Source of the DNA: Eubacterium multiforme
Lineage (GTDB): Bacteria; Bacillota; Clostridia; Clostridiales; Clostridiaceae
DNA: 64,000 nt
NCBI RefSeq assembly: GCF_030813415.1
Contig: NZ_JAUSUF010000005.1
Coordinates: 1-64,000 of the forward strand
Reading direction: 5' to 3'
The position numbers and the translations under genes are program-made. Under the pieces are notes generated by a model, which searched no databases, was not told the DNA's origin, and was given only the letters and a program-made list of their open reading frames with translations. Positions 50,380-61,363 of the stretch are shown here, piece by piece (positions within the stretch are counted from its first letter, which is position 1; every line of letters starts with the position of its first letter).

Positions 50380-50778
50380 ATGGTTATGACAGATCCTATA
50401 GCAGATTTGCTAACTCGTATAAGAAACGCAAATGCTGTTAAACATGAAGTAGTAGAGGTACCTTCTTCAAGCGTAAAGAAGGCCGTTTCAAATATATTAT
50501 TACAAGAAGGATACATCAAGGAAATTGATGAATACAATGATGGAGTAGTTCCAATGTTAAGAATAACTCTTAAATATGGAGCTAACAATGAAAGAGTAAT
50601 AACTGGATTAAAGAGAATATCAAAGCCAGGACTTAGAGTATATTGCAAAAAGGATGAAACTCCTAAGGTTCTTAATGGTTTAGGAATCGCTGTTATTTCA
50701 ACTTCAAAGGGAATAATGGTAGATAGAGAAGCTAGAAAGAATGGCGTAGGTGGAGAAGTTCTTTGCTACGTTTGGTAG
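50380..50778 (+). CDS. rpsH: 30S ribosomal protein S8
   Basis: 132 residues, early 16S binder. [26 protein letters not shown] at the N-terminus and [11 protein letters not shown] at the end. Two ATG codons lie 6 nt apart; the first has the better distance to AAAGGAGG. Confidence 0.97.
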   Translation: MVMTDPIADLLTRIRNANAVKHEVVEVPSSSVKKAVSNILLQEGYIKEIDEYNDGVVPMLRITLKYGANNERVITGLKRISKPGLRVYCKKDETPKVLNGLGIAVISTSKGIMVDREARKNGVGGEVLCYVW

Positions 50779-50844
50779 TATTTAATTAGTAATTAAGCAA
50801 TAAATTCAATATATGCATGTTAAAGAAATACAGGAGGTGCAATT

Positions 50845-51384
50845 ATGTCAAGAGTAGGTAGATTACCAATAGCTATACCTGCTGGCGTAACTATTACAGT
50901 AACACCAGATAACGTTGTTACTGTAAAAGGACCTAAGGGTGAGCTAGTAGAAACTATGCACAAAGACATTAATATCGCAGTTGAAAACAACGAAATAGTT
51001 GTAACTAGACCTAGCGATAACAAAGAGCACAGAGCTCTTCACGGATTAACAAGAGCACTTATAAACAATATGGTTGAGGGAGTTGAAAAAGGTTTCCAAA
51101 AGACTTTAATCCTAAACGGTGTTGGTTATAGAGCTCAAAAGCAAGGAAATAAACTTGTAATGAACCTTGGATATTCACATCCAGTTGAAATAGAAGCTAT
51201 GGAAGGTGTTGAATTTGAAACACCTGAAGCTACAAAAGTAGTTGTTAAAGGAATCAACAAGCAAAAAGTTGGAGAAGCAGCTGCAAAGATAAGATCATGG
51301 AGAAAGCCAGAACCATATAAGGGTAAAGGTATAAGATACGAAAACGAAGTGATCAGACGTAAAGAAGGTAAGACTGGTAAGTAA
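50845..51384 (+). CDS. rplF: 50S ribosomal protein L6
   Basis: 179 residues, two repeated domains, near the factor-binding site. [18 protein letters not shown] and the C-terminal [25 protein letters not shown] are typical. AGGAGGTG precedes the ATG. Confidence 0.97.
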   Translation: MSRVGRLPIAIPAGVTITVTPDNVVTVKGPKGELVETMHKDINIAVENNEIVVTRPSDNKEHRALHGLTRALINNMVEGVEKGFQKTLILNGVGYRAQKQGNKLVMNLGYSHPVEIEAMEGVEFETPEATKVVVKGINKQKVGEAAAKIRSWRKPEPYKGKGIRYENEVIRRKEGKTGK

Positions 51385-51407
51385 TAAAAGAAAGGAGTGA
51401 GCTTTAT

Positions 51408-51767
51408 ATGTTCAAGAAAGCAGACAGAAAAGCTAGCAGAAAGAGACGTCACCTAAGAGTGCGTAAGAAAGTTTTCGGTACTCCTGAAAGACCAAGACTT
51501 TCAGTATACAGAAGTGAAAAAAATATATATGCACAAATAATTGATGATATAAACGCTGTAACATTAGTTGCTGCTTCAAGCTTAGATAAAGGATTCGAAG
51601 CTAAAGGTGGAAACAAAGAAGGCGCTAAAGTAGTAGGCGAATTAGTTGCTAAGAAAGCAGCTGACAAGGGAATAACAGAAGTTGTTTTCGATAGAGGTGG
51701 ATTCGTATATCACGGAAGAATTCAATCATTAGCTGAAGGTGCTAGAGAAGCAGGCTTAAAATTCTAA
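51408..51767 (+). CDS. rplR: 50S ribosomal protein L18
   Basis: 119 residues, binds 5S r[26 protein letters not shown] and the C-terminal [26 protein letters not shown] are characteristic. Confidence 0.97.
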   Translation: MFKKADRKASRKRRHLRVRKKVFGTPERPRLSVYRSEKNIYAQIIDDINAVTLVAASSLDKGFEAKGGNKEGAKVVGELVAKKAADKGITEVVFDRGGFVYHGRIQSLAEGAREAGLKF

Positions 51768-51786
51768 GAAACGAGGAGGGAAATAA

Positions 51787-52284
51787 ATGAGAATCGATCC
51801 TAGTACACTAGACCTTAAAGAAAAGGTTGTTAACATAAATAGAGTTACTAAGGTTGTTAAAGGTGGTAGAAACTTCAGATTCGCAGCTCTAGTTGTTGTT
51901 GGAGACGAAAACGGACACGTTGGAGTTGGAATGGGAAAATCTATCGAAATACCAGAAGCAATCAAAAAAGGAATAGAAGATGCTAAGAAGAACTTAGTAG
52001 AAGTTTCAATGGTTGAAACTACTATTCCTCATGAAATACACGGCAGATTCGGAACAGGTGATGTTCTTATAATGCCAGCTAAAGAAGGTACAGGAGTTAT
52101 AGCTGGAGGTCCAGCTAGAATAGTACTAGAATTAGCAGGAATCAAGGATGTTAGAGCTAAATCATTAGGTTCAAACAATCCTAATAACATGGTTAAAGCA
52201 ACAATCAATGGATTAGCAAGCTTAAGAACAGCTGAAGAAATAGCTAAATTAAGAGGAAAATCTGTTGAGGAAATATTAGGTTAG
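51787..52284 (+). CDS. rpsE: 30S ribosomal protein S5
   Basis: 165 residues; controls decoding fidelity at the mRNA entry. [24 protein letters not shown] holds the spectinomycin-loop region, which is wild type. The C-terminus ends shortly after [17 protein letters not shown]-type sequence. Confidence 0.97.
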   Translation: MRIDPSTLDLKEKVVNINRVTKVVKGGRNFRFAALVVVGDENGHVGVGMGKSIEIPEAIKKGIEDAKKNLVEVSMVETTIPHEIHGRFGTGDVLIMPAKEGTGVIAGGPARIVLELAGIKDVRAKSLGSNNPNNMVKATINGLASLRTAEEIAKLRGKSVEEILG

Positions 52285-52296
52285 GAGGGAAATTGC

Positions 52297-52476
52297 ATGG
52301 CTAAGTTAAGAATTACATTAGTAAAGAGCTTAATCGGTAGAAAGAAAGACCATATCGCTACTGCAAATGCCCTTGGACTTAAAAAAATAGGTAAGACAGT
52401 AGAGCATGAGGGAACTCCTCAAATAAACGGTATGGTTAACAAGATAAGCTACATGTTAAAAGTAGAAGAAGTATAA
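52297..52476 (+). CDS. rpmD: 50S ribosomal protein L30
   Basis: 59 residues. It starts [19 protein letters not shown], then [13 protein letters not shown], and ends in a short beta strand, matching L30. TAGGAGGG sits 8 nt before the ATG. It lies between rpsE and rplO, as in other spc operons. Confidence 0.95.
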   Translation: MAKLRITLVKSLIGRKKDHIATANALGLKKIGKTVEHEGTPQINGMVNKISYMLKVEEV

Positions 52477-52498
52477 AAAAGAGGAGGTGCACTGAGAT

Positions 52499-52939
52499 AT
52501 GAAACTTCATGAATTAAAGCCAGCAGCTGGAAGCAGAAAGGCTCCTAAGAGAGTTGGAAGAGGAACTGGTTCAGGTTTAGGAAGAAACGCTGGTAAAGGT
52601 GAAAAAGGACAAAACGCTAGATCAGGCGGTGGAGTTAGACCAGGATTCGAAGGGGGTCAAATGCCATTATATAGAAGACTTCCTAAGAGAGGATTTAACA
52701 ACATCTTCGCTAAAAAGATCGTTAGCATAAATGTAGATAGATTAAACATTTTTGAAAACGGAACAGAAGTTACTCCAGAAGTATTACTAGAAAGAAGAGT
52801 TGTTTCTAAAGTAATGGATGGAGTTAAGATTCTTGGAAACGGAAACTTAGAAAAGAACTTAACTGTTAAAGGATGCAAGTTCTCAAAATCTGCTATCGAA
52901 AAAATCGAAGCAGCTGGAGGAAAAGTTGAGGTGAAATAA
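52499..52939 (+). CDS. rplO: 50S ribosomal protein L15
   Basis: 146 residues. The N-terminus is a long, Gly/Arg-rich extension ([19 protein letters not shown]) that snakes through 23S rRNA; the C-terminal domain is globular. The stop codon is followed by the secY start after 2 nt. Confidence 0.97.
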   Translation: MKLHELKPAAGSRKAPKRVGRGTGSGLGRNAGKGEKGQNARSGGGVRPGFEGGQMPLYRRLPKRGFNNIFAKKIVSINVDRLNIFENGTEVTPEVLLERRVVSKVMDGVKILGNGNLEKNLTVKGCKFSKSAIEKIEAAGGKVEVK

Positions 52940-52941
52940 GA

Positions 52942-54219
52942 ATGCTATCAACCCTACGTAATGCCTGGAAGGTACCTGAACTGAGAAAGAAATTTTACTG
53001 GACAATATTTTTAGTGGCAATCTTTAGGATGGGAAGTCATATTCCTGTTCCTGGGATTAGCGCTGATTATTTGAAGGGAATGACTCAATCAGGGAATTTG
53101 ATGGGTTTCTATGATTTAATATCAGGAGGAGCCTTTAGTAGATTTAGTATTTTTGCTCTTGGTGTAATGCCATACATCAATGCATCAATTATAATGCAGC
53201 TATTAACTATAGCAATACCTTCATTAGAACAACTTCAAAAAGAAGGTGAAGAAGGTAGAAAGAAGATACAAAATGCCACTAGGTATGTATCAATTGTTAT
53301 TGCTGTAATTCTTGCATTTGGTATGTATGCTACAATTTCTCAAATGGGAGCAACAATAGGTATGAAAACTGTACAAATGATAGTAGTCATACTAGCCTTA
53401 GTTGTCGGTTCAACTTTCTGTATGTGGTTAGGAGACCAAATCACTGTTAAGGGATTTGGGAACGGTGTTTCAATCCTAATCTTTGTAAATATAGTTTCAA
53501 GGTTACCAATGACAGTTAAGTCTATGTTGATATTAGAAAACTCAGGAGATATTAGTATTGTTGAAATAGCCTTATTCGTAGTATTTGCTGTAGCGGCACT
53601 TGCTGGAGTAGTATATTTTTCACTTGCAGAAAGAAGAATTCCTGTTCAATATGCAGGAAAGGCAGTTGGTAATAAAGTAATGAAGGGTGAATCAACTCAC
53701 ATTCCTTTAAGTATAGTTGGATCTGCTGTTATAGCGATTATATTCTCTATGTCAGTAATGCAATTCTTACCAACAGTTGCTGGATTCTTTCCACAACATG
53801 AATGGGCAAAATGGGTTACAAGTAATCCATGGAGTGTGTTTAATAGTAAAACTTGGATGTATCCAGTAGTTTATTCACTATTAACTATATTCTTTAATTG
53901 GTTCTATACACAGGTTACTTTTAAACCTGATGAAATGTCAGAAAATCTGAACAAATCAGCTGGATTCATTCCAGGTATAAGACCAGGAGAGCCTACAACA
54001 GCATATTTCGAAAGTATTCTTAATAGAATATCTTTCATTGGAGGAATATTCGCAGCACTATTAGCTGTTACACCAATAGTTATAGATAACTATACTTCAT
54101 TCAAAGGAATACAATTTGGGGGAACAGCACTTCTTATTATAGTTAGTGTTGCTCTAGATTTCACAAGAAAGCTAGAATCACAAATGATAATGAGACACTA
54201 TAAAGGATTTCTTAAATAA
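52942..54219 (+). CDS. secY: Preprotein translocase subunit SecY
   Basis: The channel of the Sec system, 425 residues, with about ten membrane helices. GSHIPVPGISADYL (TM1/plug), YINASIIMQLL and ERRIPVQYAGKAVGNK (cytoplasmic loop) are conserved. Translationally coupled to rplO. SecE is encoded at 27658. Confidence 0.97.
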   Translation: MLSTLRNAWKVPELRKKFYWTIFLVAIFRMGSHIPVPGISADYLKGMTQSGNLMGFYDLISGGAFSRFSIFALGVMPYINASIIMQLLTIAIPSLEQLQKEGEEGRKKIQNATRYVSIVIAVILAFGMYATISQMGATIGMKTVQMIVVILALVVGSTFCMWLGDQITVKGFGNGVSILIFVNIVSRLPMTVKSMLILENSGDISIVEIALFVVFAVAALAGVVYFSLAERRIPVQYAGKAVGNKVMKGESTHIPLSIVGSAVIAIIFSMSVMQFLPTVAGFFPQHEWAKWVTSNPWSVFNSKTWMYPVVYSLLTIFFNWFYTQVTFKPDEMSENLNKSAGFIPGIRPGEPTTAYFESILNRISFIGGIFAALLAVTPIVIDNYTSFKGIQFGGTALLIIVSVALDFTRKLESQMIMRHYKGFLK

Positions 54220-54240
54220 GATTAAATAATGGAGATGATG

Positions 54241-54897
54241 ATGCCCGTGAAGATTATTTTATTAGGTCCTCCTGGAGCAGGAAAAGGAACACAGGCAAAA
54301 TCAATTAGTAATAGATATTCAATACCTCATATTTCAACAGGAGATATTTTTAGAAAGAACATTTCTGGAAATACTCCATTAGGAATAGAGGCAAAGAAAT
54401 ACATGGATAACGGACAGTTAGTACCTGATACAGTTACTATAAACATGGTTAAGGATAGACTTCAAGAAGAGGATTGTAAAAATGGATATTTACTTGATGG
54501 ATTTCCAAGAACAGTTGCTCAAGCTGAAGCATTACAAGAATTCTTAGATAGTAGAAACGAAAGTTTAGATACAGCATTATGTATAGAAGTTCCAAGTGAA
54601 TTTATACTTGAAAGAATGACTGGAAGAAGAGTTTGTCCATCATGTGGAGCAAGTTATCATGTTAAATTTAACCCACCAGCGGTTGAAGGAAAATGTGATC
54701 TTTGTGGAAGTGATTTAATACAAAGAAAAGACGATACAGAAGAAACTGTAAAGGAAAGACTTGACGTATATGAAACACAAACACAACCACTAATTGATTT
54801 TTATAGAGATAAAAATTTACTTTCAACAGTTGACGGAACTAAAGCAATCAATGAAGTATTTGAAAGTATTTGTGAAATTTTAGGAAGCGCTAAATAA
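54241..54897 (+). CDS. adk: Adenylate kinase
   Basis: AMP + ATP to 2 ADP. P-loop [10 protein letters not shown] (about 9-18 from here), NMP-binding STGDIFR, and a LID with two zinc cysteine pairs (CPSCG, CDLCG), the Gram-positive zinc form. Several start codons are stacked (ATG at 54229 and 54241, GTG at 54247). I chose 54241 from the GGAG spacing; GTG at 54247 would give the textbook [10 protein letters not shown]. Confidence 0.95.
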   Translation: MPVKIILLGPPGAGKGTQAKSISNRYSIPHISTGDIFRKNISGNTPLGIEAKKYMDNGQLVPDTVTINMVKDRLQEEDCKNGYLLDGFPRTVAQAEALQEFLDSRNESLDTALCIEVPSEFILERMTGRRVCPSCGASYHVKFNPPAVEGKCDLCGSDLIQRKDDTEETVKERLDVYETQTQPLIDFYRDKNLLSTVDGTKAINEVFESICEILGSAK

Positions 54898-55646
54898 TGA
54901 TTTTTAAAAAAGACGATTTAGAACTTTCTTTAATGAGAAAAGCAGGTAAAATAGTAGGTGAAACATTACTACTATTAAAAAATAAAATTGAGCCAGGTAT
55001 AAGTACTGGGGAATTGGACAGAATAGCAGAAGAATTCATAATAAGTAAAGGAGCTAAGCCATCCTTTAAGGGGATGTATGGATTTCCTAACACATTATGT
55101 ATTTCTGTAAATGACCAAGTAGTTCACGGTATACCGGGAGGCTACATCTTAAAAGAAGGAGACATAGTCAGTATAGACTGTGGGGCTTTCATAGATGGAT
55201 TCCACGGAGATGCAGCTAGAACTTTTCCAGTAGGTAAAGTTTCAGAAAATGCAGAAAAGCTTATACAAGTAACAAGAGATTGTTTCTTTGAGGGAATTAA
55301 ATTCGCTCAAGTTGGTAATAGATTAACAGATATATCACATGCCATACAAAAATATGTTGAAGCAAACGGATTTTCCGTTGTTAAAACTTTTGTAGGACAC
55401 GGGATAGGCAGAGATCTACATGAAGATCCTGAAGTACCAAACTTCGGAAGACCGGGTAAAGGTCCAATGCTTACAAAGGGCATGGCTTTAGCTATAGAGC
55501 CAATGGTTAATGAAGGATCCTTTAGAGTAAGAACTTTAAATGATAATTGGACGGTTGTAACAAGTGATGGAAGCCTATCAGCACATTACGAAAATACAGT
55601 TGCAATTTTACCAGATGGTCCCGAAATATTAACACTAGTTAAATAA
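54897..55646 (+). CDS. map: Methionine aminopeptidase, type I
   Basis: Removes the N-terminal Met of new proteins, 249 residues. The metal ligands are visible: DCGAFIDGFHGDAAR (two Asp), GHGIGRDLHEDP (His), AIEPMVNEGS (Glu) and HYENTVAI (Glu). The start overlaps the adk stop (TAATG). Confidence 0.97.
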   Translation: MIFKKDDLELSLMRKAGKIVGETLLLLKNKIEPGISTGELDRIAEEFIISKGAKPSFKGMYGFPNTLCISVNDQVVHGIPGGYILKEGDIVSIDCGAFIDGFHGDAARTFPVGKVSENAEKLIQVTRDCFFEGIKFAQVGNRLTDISHAIQKYVEANGFSVVKTFVGHGIGRDLHEDPEVPNFGRPGKGPMLTKGMALAIEPMVNEGSFRVRTLNDNWTVVTSDGSLSAHYENTVAILPDGPEILTLVK

Positions 55647-55724
55647 AAGTGTTTCTTAGTTATAAATTTGCAAAGTATTATTACGAGCTTATTTATTACT
55701 AAGGTAATCATCGAGGTGAAAAAT

Positions 55725-56006
55725 TTGCAAAACAATGACTTGATTGGGAAAGTGGTACTTTCTCTAGCTGGTAGAGATAAAGATCATTTATATGTAGTAA
55801 TAAATGTAATTGATGATCAATATGTATTGCTTGCAAATGGTGATACTAAGGGGATCAAAAAACCTAAGAAAAAGAAGGTTAAGCATTTAGATTTCTTAGA
55901 AAATATAGATGAAGAAATAAAATCAGCCATAATCAGTGAGAGAAAAGATACTGACTTAAAAATTAAGAGATTTTTAAAATTAAGAGGCATTGTTAAGGAG
56001 GGTTGA
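55725..56006 (+). CDS. KOW-domain RNA-binding protein
   Basis: 93 residues: a KOW/L14e-like domain ([35 protein letters not shown]), a [10 protein letters not shown] basic patch, and a helical tail. It is found between map and infA in many Firmicutes; the function is not established. The frame is open upstream, but GAGGTG then TTG at 55725 gives the usual start; this choice is uncertain. Confidence 0.82.
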   Translation: MQNNDLIGKVVLSLAGRDKDHLYVVINVIDDQYVLLANGDTKGIKKPKKKKVKHLDFLENIDEEIKSAIISERKDTDLKIKRFLKLRGIVKEG

Positions 56007-56013
56007 TTACCTT

Positions 56014-56232
56014 ATGTCAAAAGATGATGTTATAGAAATGCAAGGAGTCGTTTTAGAATCCTTACCAAACGCTAACTTCCAAGTTGAACTTGAAAGTGGG
56101 CACATAATTCTAGCACATATATCAGGAAAATTAAGAATGAACTTCATAAGAATTTTACCTGGAGATAAAGTTACAGTGGAACTTTCTCCATATGACTTAA
56201 CAAAAGGTAGAATTACTTGGAGAGCAAAATAA
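56014..56232 (+). CDS. infA: Translation initiation factor IF-1
   Basis: A 72-residue OB-fold protein that occupies the A site during initiation. [40 protein letters not shown] is diagnostic. The frame opens 24 nt earlier; GGAGGG before the ATG at 56014 decides the start. Confidence 0.97.
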   Translation: MSKDDVIEMQGVVLESLPNANFQVELESGHIILAHISGKLRMNFIRILPGDKVTVELSPYDLTKGRITWRAK

Positions 56233-56385
<153 letters not shown>

Positions 56386-56433
56386 TATAAATAAATATTA
56401 GACAAAAAATACAAATTAGGTATTTAAAATTTA

Positions 56434-56462
56434 TTGACTTTTTTGTCAAAGTCACATATCAT
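56434..56462 (+). promoter_or_regulatory. Promoter of the rpsM-rpsK-rpsD-rpoA-rplQ group
   Basis: TTGACT, 17 bp, TATCAT. The transcript start would be near 56469, about 150 nt before rpsM. Confidence 0.75.
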
Positions 56463-56489
56463 TATATAGGCATTTAATTAAATAATTAG

Positions 56490-56539
56490 ATTTTAGGAGC
56501 GGCTGATGATAGAGAACAAATTCTCTATTAACCTAAAAT
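56490..56539 (+). promoter_or_regulatory. Structured leader before rpsM
   Basis: Outer stem ATTTTAGG / CCTAAAAT, inner stem TAGAGAA / TTCTCTA, and between them AGCGGCTGATGA on one side only. It is the single GC-richer patch of the leader. In other bacteria this operon is controlled by S4; the leader class here is not recognised. Confidence 0.5.
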
Positions 56540-56621
56540 TTTATTATATATATATTATATTTTTGATATTCAAAAATAATAAACTTTTAGGCATTTCAAT
56601 TACCAGGAGGTGTAAATTTTA

Positions 56622-56987
56622 ATGGCAAGAATAGCAGGTGTAGACCTACCAAGAGAAAAAAGAGTTGAAATAGGTTTAACTTATATTTATGGAATAGGAT
56701 TACCTACTTCACATAAGATATTAGACGTTACAGGTATAAATCCTGATACAAGAGTTAAGGATTTAACTGAAGATGAAGTAAACGCACTAAGAACTTATAT
56801 TAAGGAACTTACAATTGAAGGTGACTTAAGAAGAGAAGTAGCTTTAAACATCAAGAGATTAGTAGAAATCGGATGTTATAGAGGAATTAGACATAGAAAA
56901 GGTCTTCCAGTAAGAGGACAAAAAACTAAAACTAATGCGAGAACAAGAAAAGGTCCTAAGAAGACTATCGCAAATAAGAAGAAGTAG
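56622..56987 (+). CDS. rpsM: 30S ribosomal protein S13
   Basis: 121 residues; bridges to the large subunit and touches the P-site t[28 protein letters not shown] and the basic tail [17 protein letters not shown] are typical. Confidence 0.97.
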   Translation: MARIAGVDLPREKRVEIGLTYIYGIGLPTSHKILDVTGINPDTRVKDLTEDEVNALRTYIKELTIEGDLRREVALNIKRLVEIGCYRGIRHRKGLPVRGQKTKTNARTRKGPKKTIANKKK

Positions 56988-57002
56988 TTAGGAGGGAAAG
57001 CA

Positions 57003-57392
57003 ATGGCAAAGGTTAAAAAGACTAGAAGAAAAAGAGACAGAAAAAACGTTGAGCATGGTGCTGCACACATCAAGTCAACTTTCAACAATTCAATAGTTAC
57101 TTTAACAGACGCACAAGGAAATGCGTTATCATGGTCAAGTGCTGGAGCTCTAGGTTTCAGAGGATCAAGAAAGAGTACTCCATTTGCAGCTCAAATGGCA
57201 GCAGAAACTGCAAGTAAGGCAGCAATGGAACATGGTTTAAAGAGCATTGAAGTATATGTAAAGGGACCAGGAGCTGGAAGAGAAGCAGCTATAAGATCTT
57301 TACAAGCAGCAGGATTAGAAGTAACTTTAATAAAAGACGTTACTCCAATCCCACACAATGGATGTAGACCACCAAAAAGAAGAAGAGTCTAG
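57003..57392 (+). CDS. rpsK: 30S ribosomal protein S11
   Basis: 129 residues on the platform, near the mRNA exit. [27 protein letters not shown] and [15 protein letters not shown] are conserved. Confidence 0.97.
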   Translation: MAKVKKTRRKRDRKNVEHGAAHIKSTFNNSIVTLTDAQGNALSWSSAGALGFRGSRKSTPFAAQMAAETASKAAMEHGLKSIEVYVKGPGAGREAAIRSLQAAGLEVTLIKDVTPIPHNGCRPPKRRRV

Positions 57393-57420
57393 TATTTGAT
57401 TCATACAGGAGGTGTAATTA

Positions 57421-58041
57421 ATGGCAAGATATACTGGAGCTACATGCAGATTATGTAGAAGAGAAGGTATGAAATTATTCCTTAAAGGGGATAGATGTTA
57501 TACAGATAAATGTGCTTTCACAAGAAGAAGTTACGCACCAGGACAACACGGAGCAGCTAGAAAGAAATTATCTAACTACGGTGTACAACTTAGAGAAAAG
57601 CAAAAAGCTAGAAGAATATACGGAGTGTTAGAAAGCCAATTCAGATCATATTATGAAAAAGCTGAACACATGAAGGGTATCACTGGTGAAAACTTATTAA
57701 TGTTATTAGAATTAAGATTAGATAACGTTGTTTATAGATTAGGATATGGTGCTTCAAGAAATGAAGCAAGACAATTAGTTAACCACGGACATTTCTTAGT
57801 AAATGGTAAGAGAGTTGACATTCCTTCATTCAGAGTATCAGTTAACGATGTAATAACTGTTGCTGAAAAGAGCAGAGGAAGCGAAAAGTTTAAGACTTTC
57901 GTTGAAAATCCAAAGACTTTACCAAAATGGTTAGAAGCTAACGTTGAAAACTACGAAGGCAAAGTAGTTGCTGAACCAGTAAGAGAAGATATTGACGTAC
58001 CAGTTAATGAAACTCTTATTGTTGAGTTATACAGCAAATAA
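57421..58041 (+). CDS. rpsD: 30S ribosomal protein S4, zinc-binding form
   Basis: 206 residues; a 16S assembly initiator. Four cysteines near the N-terminus (C9, C12, C26, C31) form a zinc site, the C+ form; the S4 domain ([32 protein letters not shown]) follows. Its place upstream of rpoA is the classic alpha-operon order. Confidence 0.97.
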   Translation: MARYTGATCRLCRREGMKLFLKGDRCYTDKCAFTRRSYAPGQHGAARKKLSNYGVQLREKQKARRIYGVLESQFRSYYEKAEHMKGITGENLLMLLELRLDNVVYRLGYGASRNEARQLVNHGHFLVNGKRVDIPSFRVSVNDVITVAEKSRGSEKFKTFVENPKTLPKWLEANVENYEGKVVAEPVREDIDVPVNETLIVELYSK

Positions 58042-58134
58042 TTGTAATATTTGTTATATAGATAAACTTATAGCAAATATAGAATCAGTTGCCCTCAGAA
58101 TAAGGTTGCCATTTTAAAAATAAGGAGGGTTCGT

Positions 58135-59082
58135 ATGTTAGAAATCGAAAAGCCAATAATTGAATGTGTAGAGGCAAATGAAGACGGTACTTATGGTAAG
58201 TACGTTGTAGAACCATTAGAAAGAGGATATGGTATTACTTTAGGGAATGCCCTAAGAAGAATATTATTATCATCATTACCTGGAGTTGCAACTACTTCAG
58301 TTAAGATTGATGGCGTTCTTCATGAGTTTTCTACAATACAAGGAGTTAAAGAGGATGTTACTGAAATAATCCTTAACATTAAGTCTTTAGCTTTAAAAAT
58401 GAATGGTGAAGGTCCAAAGACTATATATATAGATGCAAAGGGACCTGGTGTTGTTACAGCAGCAGATATAAAGACTGACGGAGATGTTGAAGTTGTGAAT
58501 AAAGATTTACATATTGCAACTTTAGACGACGATGGAAGACTTTATATGGAGTTAACTGTTAATAGAGGTAGAGGATATGTTACTCAAAATAAAAATAAGA
58601 GTGAAGACCTACCAATATCAGCAATAGCTGTTGATTCAATATATACACCAGTTAAGAGAGTTAACTTTAAAGTAGAAAATACTAGAGTTGGTCAAATTAC
58701 TGACTATGATAAGTTAACACTTGAAATTTGGACTGATGGAACTATTAAGATTGATGAAGCTATAAGCTTATCAGCAAAGATCCTAATAGAACATTTCAAA
58801 TTATTCATGTCATTAACAGATGAAACTAATGACGTTGAAATTATGATTGAAAAAGAAGAAGATAAAAAGGAAAAAGTACTAGAAATGACTGTTGAAGAGC
58901 TTGACTTATCAGTTAGATCATATAACTGTTTAAAAAGAGCTGGAATTAATACAGTTCAAGAACTTGCTAACAGATCAATGGATGATATGATGAAGGTAAG
59001 AAATCTAGGAAAGAAATCCTTAGAAGAAGTTGAAAAGAAGCTTAAAGAATTAGGCTTAAGCTTAAAATTAAGCGACGAGTAA
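58135..59082 (+). CDS. rpoA: DNA-directed RNA polymerase subunit alpha
   Basis: 315 residues: N-terminal dimer domain ([11 protein letters not shown]-type region reads [25 protein letters not shown]), a linker, and the C-terminal domain with helix-hairpin-helix ([22 protein letters not shown]) that binds UP elements. GGAGGG precedes the ATG. The 93-nt gap from rpsD has no gene. Confidence 0.97.
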   Translation: MLEIEKPIIECVEANEDGTYGKYVVEPLERGYGITLGNALRRILLSSLPGVATTSVKIDGVLHEFSTIQGVKEDVTEIILNIKSLALKMNGEGPKTIYIDAKGPGVVTAADIKTDGDVEVVNKDLHIATLDDDGRLYMELTVNRGRGYVTQNKNKSEDLPISAIAVDSIYTPVKRVNFKVENTRVGQITDYDKLTLEIWTDGTIKIDEAISLSAKILIEHFKLFMSLTDETNDVEIMIEKEEDKKEKVLEMTVEELDLSVRSYNCLKRAGINTVQELANRSMDDMMKVRNLGKKSLEEVEKKLKELGLSLKLSDE

Positions 59083-59094
59083 GGAGGTAAATCC

Positions 59095-59436
59095 ATGGCA
59101 GTTAATCGTAAGTTAGGTCGTCCTACAGACCAAAGAAGAGCTATGCTAAGAAACCTAGTAACTAGTTTCTTAAAGCATGGTAAGATTGAAACAACTGAAA
59201 CTAGAGCTAAAGAAACTAGAAGTATAGCTGAAAAGATGATCACTCTTGCTAAGAGAGGAGATCTTCATGCTAGAAGACAAGTTTTATCTTTCGTACAAGA
59301 AGAAGCTGTAGTTAAGCATTTATTTGATAATATAGCTCCACAATACACTGAAAGAAACGGTGGATATACAAGAATGTATAAAAAAGGTCCTAGAAGAGGA
59401 GACGGAGCAGAAATGGTTATACTTGAATTAGTATAA
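59095..59436 (+). CDS. rplQ: 50S ribosomal protein L17
   Basis: 113 residues, near the tunnel exit. [37 protein letters not shown] is diagnostic. AAGGAGGT precedes the ATG. A terminator follows. Confidence 0.97.
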   Translation: MAVNRKLGRPTDQRRAMLRNLVTSFLKHGKIETTETRAKETRSIAEKMITLAKRGDLHARRQVLSFVQEEAVVKHLFDNIAPQYTERNGGYTRMYKKGPRRGDGAEMVILELV

Positions 59437-59444
59437 TTATTTTA

Positions 59445-59478
59445 GGGGGATTAAGAGAAATCTTAGTCCCCATTTTGT
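59445..59478 (+). terminator. Terminator after rplQ
   Basis: GGGGATTAAGA / TCTTAGTCCCC with one G-T wobble, followed by ATTTTGTT. It closes the ribosomal superoperon. Confidence 0.82.
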
Positions 59479-59660
59479 TATATAAAATAATAATTTATAT
59501 AGAAAAGCAATGATTTAAATATTCAGAATATAGTTGAAAGTTAAGATTTATGATATATAATAATGTTAATGTGAATATACATTGAAGATTACTTTTGTAT
59601 ATAGAATATTGTTTATTTAAGTATAAAAGGAACTAATAAGCAATGATTATGGAGGAACAG

Positions 59661-60506
59661 ATGAGTCAAGAAATGATTAAATGTGAGGATTTAGTTTTTA
59701 AATATACATCACATGAAGAGGGTATAGAAAAGTATGCCATTAATGGGGTGAACTTATCAGTTAAAAAAGGTGAGTTTTTAGTTGTATTAGGGCATAACGG
59801 ATCAGGAAAATCAACTTTAGCTAAACAAATGAATGCACTTTTAGTACCTACTGATGGATTTGTTTATGTTGATGGACTTAATACTAAAGATGAAGACAAT
59901 GTTTGGGATGTAAGAGCAAAGGCTGGAATGGTATTTCAAAATCCAGATAACCAAATGGTTGCAACTATTGTAGAGGAAGATGTTGCTTTTGGTCCAGAAA
60001 ATTTAGGAGTAGATCCAAAAGAAATAAGAAAACGTGTAGATGATAGTTTAGAGAAGGTTGGCATGAGTAAGTATAAAAGGCATGCACCACATCTTTTATC
60101 AGGTGGACAAAAGCAAAGAGTTGCTATAGCTGGAATACTTGCAATGCAACCTGAATGTATAATTTTTGATGAGCCAACTGCAATGCTTGACCCATCAGGT
60201 AGAAAAGAAGTAATAAATAATATTAAAGAAATTAATAAAGAATATGGAATTACAATAGTTCTTATAACTCACTATATGGATGAAGCAGCAGAGGCTGATA
60301 GAATAGTTGTAATGGATGATGGAAAATTAATATTAGAAGGAACACCTAAAGATGTTTTTTCAAAGGTAGAACTTATGAAAAAAATAGGTTTAGATGTACC
60401 TCAAGTAACTGAACTTAGCTATGAACTAAATAAAGAAGGTATAAATTTAGATAGCAAAATAATAAATGTGGATGAAATGGTGGAAGCGTTATGTCAATTA
60501 AAATAG
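59661..60506 (+). CDS. ecfA1: ECF transporter ATPase subunit A (EcfA1)
   Basis: The energising ATPase of a group II ECF vitamin/metal transporter, 281 residues. Walker [11 protein letters not shown]-loop FQNPDNQM, signature [13 protein letters not shown], Walker [13 protein letters not shown] and the H-loop (LITHYMDEA) are present. An upstream in-frame ATG (59643) is passed over because TGGAGGA stands just before the ATG at 59661 (MSQEMIK). It overlaps ecfA2 by 16 nt. Confidence 0.93.
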   Translation: MSQEMIKCEDLVFKYTSHEEGIEKYAINGVNLSVKKGEFLVVLGHNGSGKSTLAKQMNALLVPTDGFVYVDGLNTKDEDNVWDVRAKAGMVFQNPDNQMVATIVEEDVAFGPENLGVDPKEIRKRVDDSLEKVGMSKYKRHAPHLLSGGQKQRVAIAGILAMQPECIIFDEPTAMLDPSGRKEVINNIKEINKEYGITIVLITHYMDEAAEADRIVVMDDGKLILEGTPKDVFSKVELMKKIGLDVPQVTELSYELNKEGINLDSKIINVDEMVEALCQLK

Positions 60507-61363
60507 AAAATTTAACACATGTATATATGCCTAATGGTCCTTTTGAAAAGAAAGCACTAGATGACGTTAATATAGACATAAAAGATGGAGAATTTATTGC
60601 TTTAATAGGACACACAGGTTCAGGAAAGTCAACTTTGATACAACATATGAATGGATTATTAGAGGCTACTTCAGGTCATATAATCGTTGATGGAGAGGAT
60701 ATAACAAAAGAAGGTGTTAAACTTTCTGATGTTAGAAAAAAAGTAGGATTAGTATTTCAATATCCAGAATATCAACTTTTTGAGGAAACAATAGAAAAGG
60801 ATATAGCCTATGGACCAAGAAATCTTGGGCTAGATGAAGAGGAAATACATAAACGTGTAATAAAGTCTATGGAGATGGTGGGACTTGATTATGAAATTTA
60901 TAAGGATAAATCTCCCTTTGATTTAAGTGGAGGGCAAAAAAGAAGAGTAGCAATAGCTGGTGTTGTTGCTATGGAGCCTAAAACTTTAATATTAGATGAG
61001 CCAACAGCAGGATTAGATCCAAAAGGTAGGGATGATATATTAAATCAAATAACAATTCTTCATAAAAAATATAATATGACAATAATTTTAGTAAGTCACA
61101 GTATGGAAGATGTAGCTAAGATTGCTGAGAGAGTTATTGTTATGAATGAAGGTAAGGTTGCCCTTCAAGGAACTCCTTCTGAAGTTTTTAAGGAAGTAGA
61201 TACATTAGAGGAAATAGGACTTGGAGTACCACAGGTTACTTATCTTATGAGGGAACTTAAAAAGAGAGGCTTTAATGTAAAGGATGTTTATACAATAGAG
61301 CAGTGTAAAAAGGAATTGTTAAGAGTATTTGGAAACAAATCAGAAAGTAAGGGGGATAGATAG
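60491..61363 (+). CDS. ecfA2: ECF transporter ATPase subunit A' (EcfA2)
   Basis: 290 residues, the second ATPase of the heterodimer. Walker [44 protein letters not shown]. The FQYPEYQLF form separates A' from A. It overlaps ecfA1 and abuts ecfT, so the three are one operon. Confidence 0.95.
   Translation: MSIKIENLTHVYMPNGPFEKKALDDVNIDIKDGEFIALIGHTGSGKSTLIQHMNGLLEATSGHIIVDGEDITKEGVKLSDVRKKVGLVFQYPEYQLFEETIEKDIAYGPRNLGLDEEEIHKRVIKSMEMVGLDYEIYKDKSPFDLSGGQKRRVAIAGVVAMEPKTLILDEPTAGLDPKGRDDILNQITILHKKYNMTIILVSHSMEDVAKIAERVIVMNEGKVALQGTPSEVFKEVDTLEEIGLGVPQVTYLMRELKKRGFNVKDVYTIEQCKKELLRVFGNKSESKGDR

Noticed and set aside
56434-56456. TTGAC-TTTTTT-GTCAA dyad and GTCAAA near the rpsM promoter as a CtsR site
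   Set aside because: Only one heptad-like element with no second copy at 3-bp spacing; it is better explained by the -35 hexamer.
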